Positions 6,230 to 9,444 of a stretch of 9,444 bases of DNA are shown here, in pieces. The notes beneath the pieces were generated by a model. That model was given only the letters and a program-made list of their open reading frames with translations. It ran no database searches and was not told the origin of the DNA. The stretch is from Bacteroidota bacterium (GTDB lineage Bacteria; Bacteroidota; Bacteroidia; Bacteroidales; PXBB01). Both the position numbers and the translations under genes were made by a program. The DNA lies in the NCBI GenBank assembly GCA_022708385.1, contig JAKIYU010000083.1, forward strand, positions 1-9,444, read 5' to 3'. Every line of letters begins with the position of its first letter. Position 1 is the stretch's first letter.

Positions 6230-8548
6230 ATGAAAAAATGTTTATTCTTTTTTTTATTTCTTTATTCTGTTTTCTCTTTAACCGCGCAAACAGGCAATGT
6301 CTCCGGTACAGTAACCGATGCCGTTACCAAAGAAACACTGGTGGGTGTTAATATTGTTGTTGACCAAACAAAAGGCGTTGCCACCAACGAAAAAGGCTTC
6401 TATTCTATTGACCTTGAACCGGGAGAATATACCTTTGAATATAAATTTATAGGGTTTGCATCACAAAAAAGAAAAGTGCGCATTAAAAGCAACGACCGCC
6501 TTATAATAAATATTAAGATGGAAGAAGAATCAAAAATTCTTAACGAAGTGGTGGTCAGCGCCGGAAAGTTTGAACAGAAATTATCGGACGTTACTGTATC
6601 GATGGACATTATTAAAGCCTCTATGATAGAAAACACCAATACCCTGTCTTTACAAACAGCTATACAACAGGTCCCCAGCGTAATGATAATGGAAGACCAG
6701 GTAAGCATACGCGGGGGAAGCAGTTACAGTTACGGCGCCGGAAGCCGTGTGCTCTTTCTGGTTGACGACCTACCTATGCTTGATGGCGTCTCTGGAGATA
6801 TAAAATGGGCGTTGGCCCCTATCGAAAATATTGAACAGGTCGAAGTTATTAAAGGGGCTTCTTCGGCGCTTTATGGCTCTTCGGCGCTTAATGGCGTTAT
6901 AAATTTAAGAACCAAATACCCAAAAATTAAGCCCGAAACAAAATTATTATTTTCTTCAGGCATTTACGGCAACCCCAAGCGCGAAGAAATAAAATGGTGG
7001 GGCAACACACAACCCATATACACAGGCGCCCAATTGTTGCATTCGCGTATGATAGGCAATTTCGATATCGTTTTCGGTGGCAGCCTGTACCTCAACAACG
7101 GCTATCGTGAAGGCAATAAATTTGAGCAGGGCCGCATCAATTTCAATACCCGCTGGCGCAGCAAAAAAGTTAAAGGACTTTCGTACGGTGTAAACTTTAA
7201 CGGCACCAAAACATTCGGAGAAGAATTTCTGCTGTGGCTCGATGGCGACTCAGGCGTATATCGCAAAAGTCCCTCATACGACCAGAAATCTAATAATATC
7301 CGCATGTATATTGACCCTTACATCACTTATTTTTCGACAACCGGCAATCGCCATAGCCTGAAAACCAGATACTACCGTACAGTAAACAACAACACCGAAA
7401 ACCTGAACAGCGAAAACGACACCTATTTTGGTGAATACCAGTATCAAAAGTATCTTGAAGGCAACCTTACCTGGACATCAGGAATTACAGGAACTTACAT
7501 CAAGTCGATAGCTGAAACCTATGGAAAACGTTACCGATTTGGTGCCAGCGCAGGTGTATATTCTCAAATCGACAAAAAAATTAATAATCTGACAGCCTCG
7601 CTGGGCGCTCGTTGGGAAACCTTCAGACTTGAAAGCGACAAAGCTAATTCCAGACCAGTGTTTCGCTCTGGGCTTAATTATAAATTGTTCGAATATACGC
7701 ACCTCAGAGCTTCTTTTGGACAAGGATTCAGATATCCTACCATTGCTGAAAAATATATTCGCTCGTCTGCCGGAGCTATCAACCTATTCCCTAACGACAG
7801 CCTCAGACCCGAAAAAGGATGGAGCGCCGAAATGGGCTTTAAACAGGGCTTTAAAATAAGCAACTGGACAGGCTTTGTAGATGTGGCAGGATTCTGGACC
7901 GAATACCGCGACATGATTGAATTCGGCTTCGGCTATCATTTCCCCTATCAGGCCGCCTTCTATCCCCCCGATACCGTATTCAAATATCTCGGGTTTAAAG
8001 CTCACAATGTGAGCAATGCACAAATTACAGGTGTTGATGTTACTGTTGCCGGACAAGGTAAAATGTTCGGGCTTCCTACTTCGCTTATGGCCGGTTACAC
8101 TTATACAAACCCCATAGACCTCGACATCAAAGAAACCGACAAAGACCTAACTTCGACCAGAAGCCGCGTACTCAAATACCGTTTTTACCATAGCGCCAAA
8201 GTGGATTTTGAAATGACTTATAAAGCTATTAATTATGGATTTTCGATGAATTTCTTCAGCCATATTATCAATATTGATAAAGCTTTTGAAGACTCTATCC
8301 GTTTTCCCAACGGCAATCCCATCATTTATAACGGCAAGCCCATGTACATCCTTCCCGGTCTTAAAGAATACCGCGACAAAAATAACGGCGATACTTATGT
8401 GTTTGATGCCCGACTGGGTGTTAACCTCAACGACAAATCCCGGTTTACACTTGTGATACGCAACCTTCTTAATAAAGAATACATGATACGCCCCGGAGAC
8501 GTACAACCACCCCGTACCTTTGCCCTTCAGTACATCCTGAGAGTTTAA
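6230..8548 (+). CDS. TonB-dependent outer-membrane receptor, second of three tandem paralogues
   Basis: Same length (772 residues) and domain order as the preceding receptor, aligning with it nearly gap-free. It has a signal peptide (MKKCLFFFLFLYSVFSLTAQ, cleavage near residue 19; Cys4 is too early for a lipobox). A carboxypeptidase-regulatory-like domain (~24-98) is followed by ILNEVVVSAG (103-112), where Asn replaces the Asp of the other two copies. The plug carries IRGGSSYSYGAGSRVLFLVD and VEVIKGASSALYGSSALNGV, and the barrel ends RTFALQYILRV. By eye the plug and C-terminal barrel are about three quarters or more identical to the first copy, while residues ~250-430 differ much more. Ligand unknown. 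The different middle region suggests a related but distinct ligand or different phage/antibody exposure. It lies 115 bases after the first receptor and 85 before the third. Confidence 0.93.
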   Translation: MKKCLFFFLFLYSVFSLTAQTGNVSGTVTDAVTKETLVGVNIVVDQTKGVATNEKGFYSIDLEPGEYTFEYKFIGFASQKRKVRIKSNDRLIINIKMEEESKILNEVVVSAGKFEQKLSDVTVSMDIIKASMIENTNTLSLQTAIQQVPSVMIMEDQVSIRGGSSYSYGAGSRVLFLVDDLPMLDGVSGDIKWALAPIENIEQVEVIKGASSALYGSSALNGVINLRTKYPKIKPETKLLFSSGIYGNPKREEIKWWGNTQPIYTGAQLLHSRMIGNFDIVFGGSLYLNNGYREGNKFEQGRINFNTRWRSKKVKGLSYGVNFNGTKTFGEEFLLWLDGDSGVYRKSPSYDQKSNNIRMYIDPYITYFSTTGNRHSLKTRYYRTVNNNTENLNSENDTYFGEYQYQKYLEGNLTWTSGITGTYIKSIAETYGKRYRFGASAGVYSQIDKKINNLTASLGARWETFRLESDKANSRPVFRSGLNYKLFEYTHLRASFGQGFRYPTIAEKYIRSSAGAINLFPNDSLRPEKGWSAEMGFKQGFKISNWTGFVDVAGFWTEYRDMIEFGFGYHFPYQAAFYPPDTVFKYLGFKAHNVSNAQITGVDVTVAGQGKMFGLPTSLMAGYTYTNPIDLDIKETDKDLTSTRSRVLKYRFYHSAKVDFEMTYKAINYGFSMNFFSHIINIDKAFEDSIRFPNGNPIIYNGKPMYILPGLKEYRDKNNGDTYVFDARLGVNLNDKSRFTLVIRNLLNKEYMIRPGDVQPPRTFALQYILRV

Positions 8549-8599
8549 CTTTAAACTTGCTATTTTGATTTTTTATTCTTTCAGAATTTTAATATTACT

Positions 8600-8607
8600 T
8601 ATTTTTG
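8600..8607 (+). promoter_or_regulatory. Probable -7 box of the third TonB-dependent receptor
   Basis: TATTTTTG matches TAnnTTTG, 26 bases before the ATG at 8634, the same distance range as the box before the first receptor. The flank is T-rich, so a chance match is possible, and no -33 TTG is evident. Confidence 0.35.
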
Positions 8608-8633
8608 CACTAATTTTTTAGAGATTTAATTTT

Positions 8634-9444
8634 ATGAGAAAATATTGTGTTTTTTTTACTTTTTTATTATTAAATTTTTCGCAGGTTTTTTCGCAAAATG
8701 CCAAAATTTCGGGTATTGTCAGCGATTTTAAAACCCGCGAAACCCTGGTGGGTGTCAATATTATCATCAACGATGCTAAAGTGGTTACCACCGACGAAAA
8801 AGGCTATTACGAGACAGAACTTGAGCCAGGACGTTATTCAATAGAATTCAAATTTGTAGGTTATACACCTAAGAAGCGTATTGAGCGATGTAAGGAAGGA
8901 GAAATAATTAAATTAAACATTCGCCTTGAGGAAGAATCGAAAGTGCTTGATGAGTTTGTGGTAAGTGCCGGAAAGTTCGAACAGAAAATATCAGAGGTTA
9001 CCGTATCCATGGACGTTATCAAAGCATCGATGATTGAAAACACCAATACACAAAACATTGAAACAGCCATACAACAGGCGCCCGGAGTTATCATTATGGA
9101 CCGCCAGGCCAGCATTCGCGGAGGCAGCAGTTACAGCTATGGCGCAGGCAGCCGCGTGCTTATGCTCGTTGACGACCTACCCATGCTGGCAGGCGCATCG
9201 GGTGTAGCCTATTGGGAGTTTGCACCAGTTGAAAACATCGACCAGGTAGAAATCATTAAAGGGGCCGCTTCGGCCCTCTATGGCTCTTCTGCCCTTAACG
9301 GTGTTATAAACATACGCACCAAATATCCCAAACTGGAACCCGAAACCAAACTTATATTTACTGCCGGCTTTTACGACAACCCTGCACGCGACGCCGCCAA
9401 ATGGACAGACAATACACAGCCCATGTTTGCTGGCACCCAGTTTC
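8634..9444 (+). CDS. TonB-dependent outer-membrane receptor, third tandem paralogue (3' end outside window)
   Basis: An ATG at 8634 opens a frame that stays open to the window edge: 270 codons plus one base. Residues 1-20 are a signal peptide (MRKYCVFFTF..., cleavage before Gln21). ISGIVSDFKTRETLVGVNII through FKFVGYT (~25-77) is the carboxypeptidase-regulatory-like domain. VLDEFVVSAG (104-113) is the TonB-box region, with Phe where the others have Val. The plug is present in full (IRGGSSYSYGAGSRVLMLVD, VEIIKGAASALYGSSALNGV, INIRTKYPK), and the barrel begins with ETKLIFTAGFYDNPARD. It aligns with the two upstream receptors, with one extra residue near the N-terminus. Cys5 and Cys86 are not shared. 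Whether the barrel is complete cannot be seen. It is probably the same class of small-ligand receptor. Confidence 0.9.
   Translation, partial: MRKYCVFFTFLLLNFSQVFSQNAKISGIVSDFKTRETLVGVNIIINDAKVVTTDEKGYYETELEPGRYSIEFKFVGYTPKKRIERCKEGEIIKLNIRLEEESKVLDEFVVSAGKFEQKISEVTVSMDVIKASMIENTNTQNIETAIQQAPGVIIMDRQASIRGGSSYSYGAGSRVLMLVDDLPMLAGASGVAYWEFAPVENIDQVEIIKGAASALYGSSALNGVINIRTKYPKLEPETKLIFTAGFYDNPARDAAKWTDNTQPMFAGTQF

Noticed and set aside
8542..8580. Possible terminator after receptor 2: inverted repeat AGTTTAA-CT-TTAAACT followed by a T-rich stretch
   Set aside because: The two-base loop cannot close, the stem is nearly all A-T and overlaps the stop codon, and the T-rich stretch is interrupted.

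Overview
The window reads as chromosomal DNA of a Bacteroidota (Bacteroidetes) bacterium. The evidence is a secreted protein with a type IX secretion (T9SS) C-terminal sorting domain, outer-membrane receptors with an N-terminal carboxypeptidase-regulatory-like domain ahead of the TonB plug, gene starts without a Shine-Dalgarno sequence, and TAnnTTTG-type -7 promoter boxes upstream of several genes. The genus cannot be told from the sequence alone.

Layout. (1) 107-1615, plus strand: a secreted right-handed beta-helix protein ending in a T9SS sorting domain. (2) 1643-2204, plus strand: a decayed gene for an exported protein of unknown function, with two single-base frame changes at A6 runs and one in-frame TAG. 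(3) 2274-2555, plus strand: a short ORF. Its first ~50 codons look like the N-terminus of a larger protein and its last ~40 codons are translated repeat DNA, so it is probably a truncated gene. (4) 2495-2602: AT-rich direct repeats followed by a GC-richer repeat-like element. (5) 2623-3720, minus strand: a complete dprA. (6) 3796-6114, 6230-8548 and 8634 to the window edge, plus strand: three tandem paralogous TonB-dependent outer-membrane receptors, the last cut by the window end at residue 270.

How it works together. The receptor cluster dominates. Two complete 772-residue receptors align almost without gaps, and the third has the same domain order. They very likely arose by local duplication. 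No SusD-like lipoprotein gene lies between them, so they look like stand-alone receptors for a metal complex, cofactor or other small ligand rather than SusC/SusD glycan importers. Two of the three have an exact -7 box match just upstream and their intergenic regions are not alike, so each may be transcribed separately. dprA is divergent from the first receptor across a 75-bp gap that carries a -7-like box on each strand. The beta-helix protein and the two broken genes have no evident functional link to the receptors. The 1616-2622 stretch looks like a decaying segment between intact genes.

I found no rRNA, tRNA, CRISPR array, transposase or clear intrinsic terminator. Nothing here is convincingly a new system. 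The items most worth a second look are the receptor array with its uneven divergence, and the decay and repeat zone.
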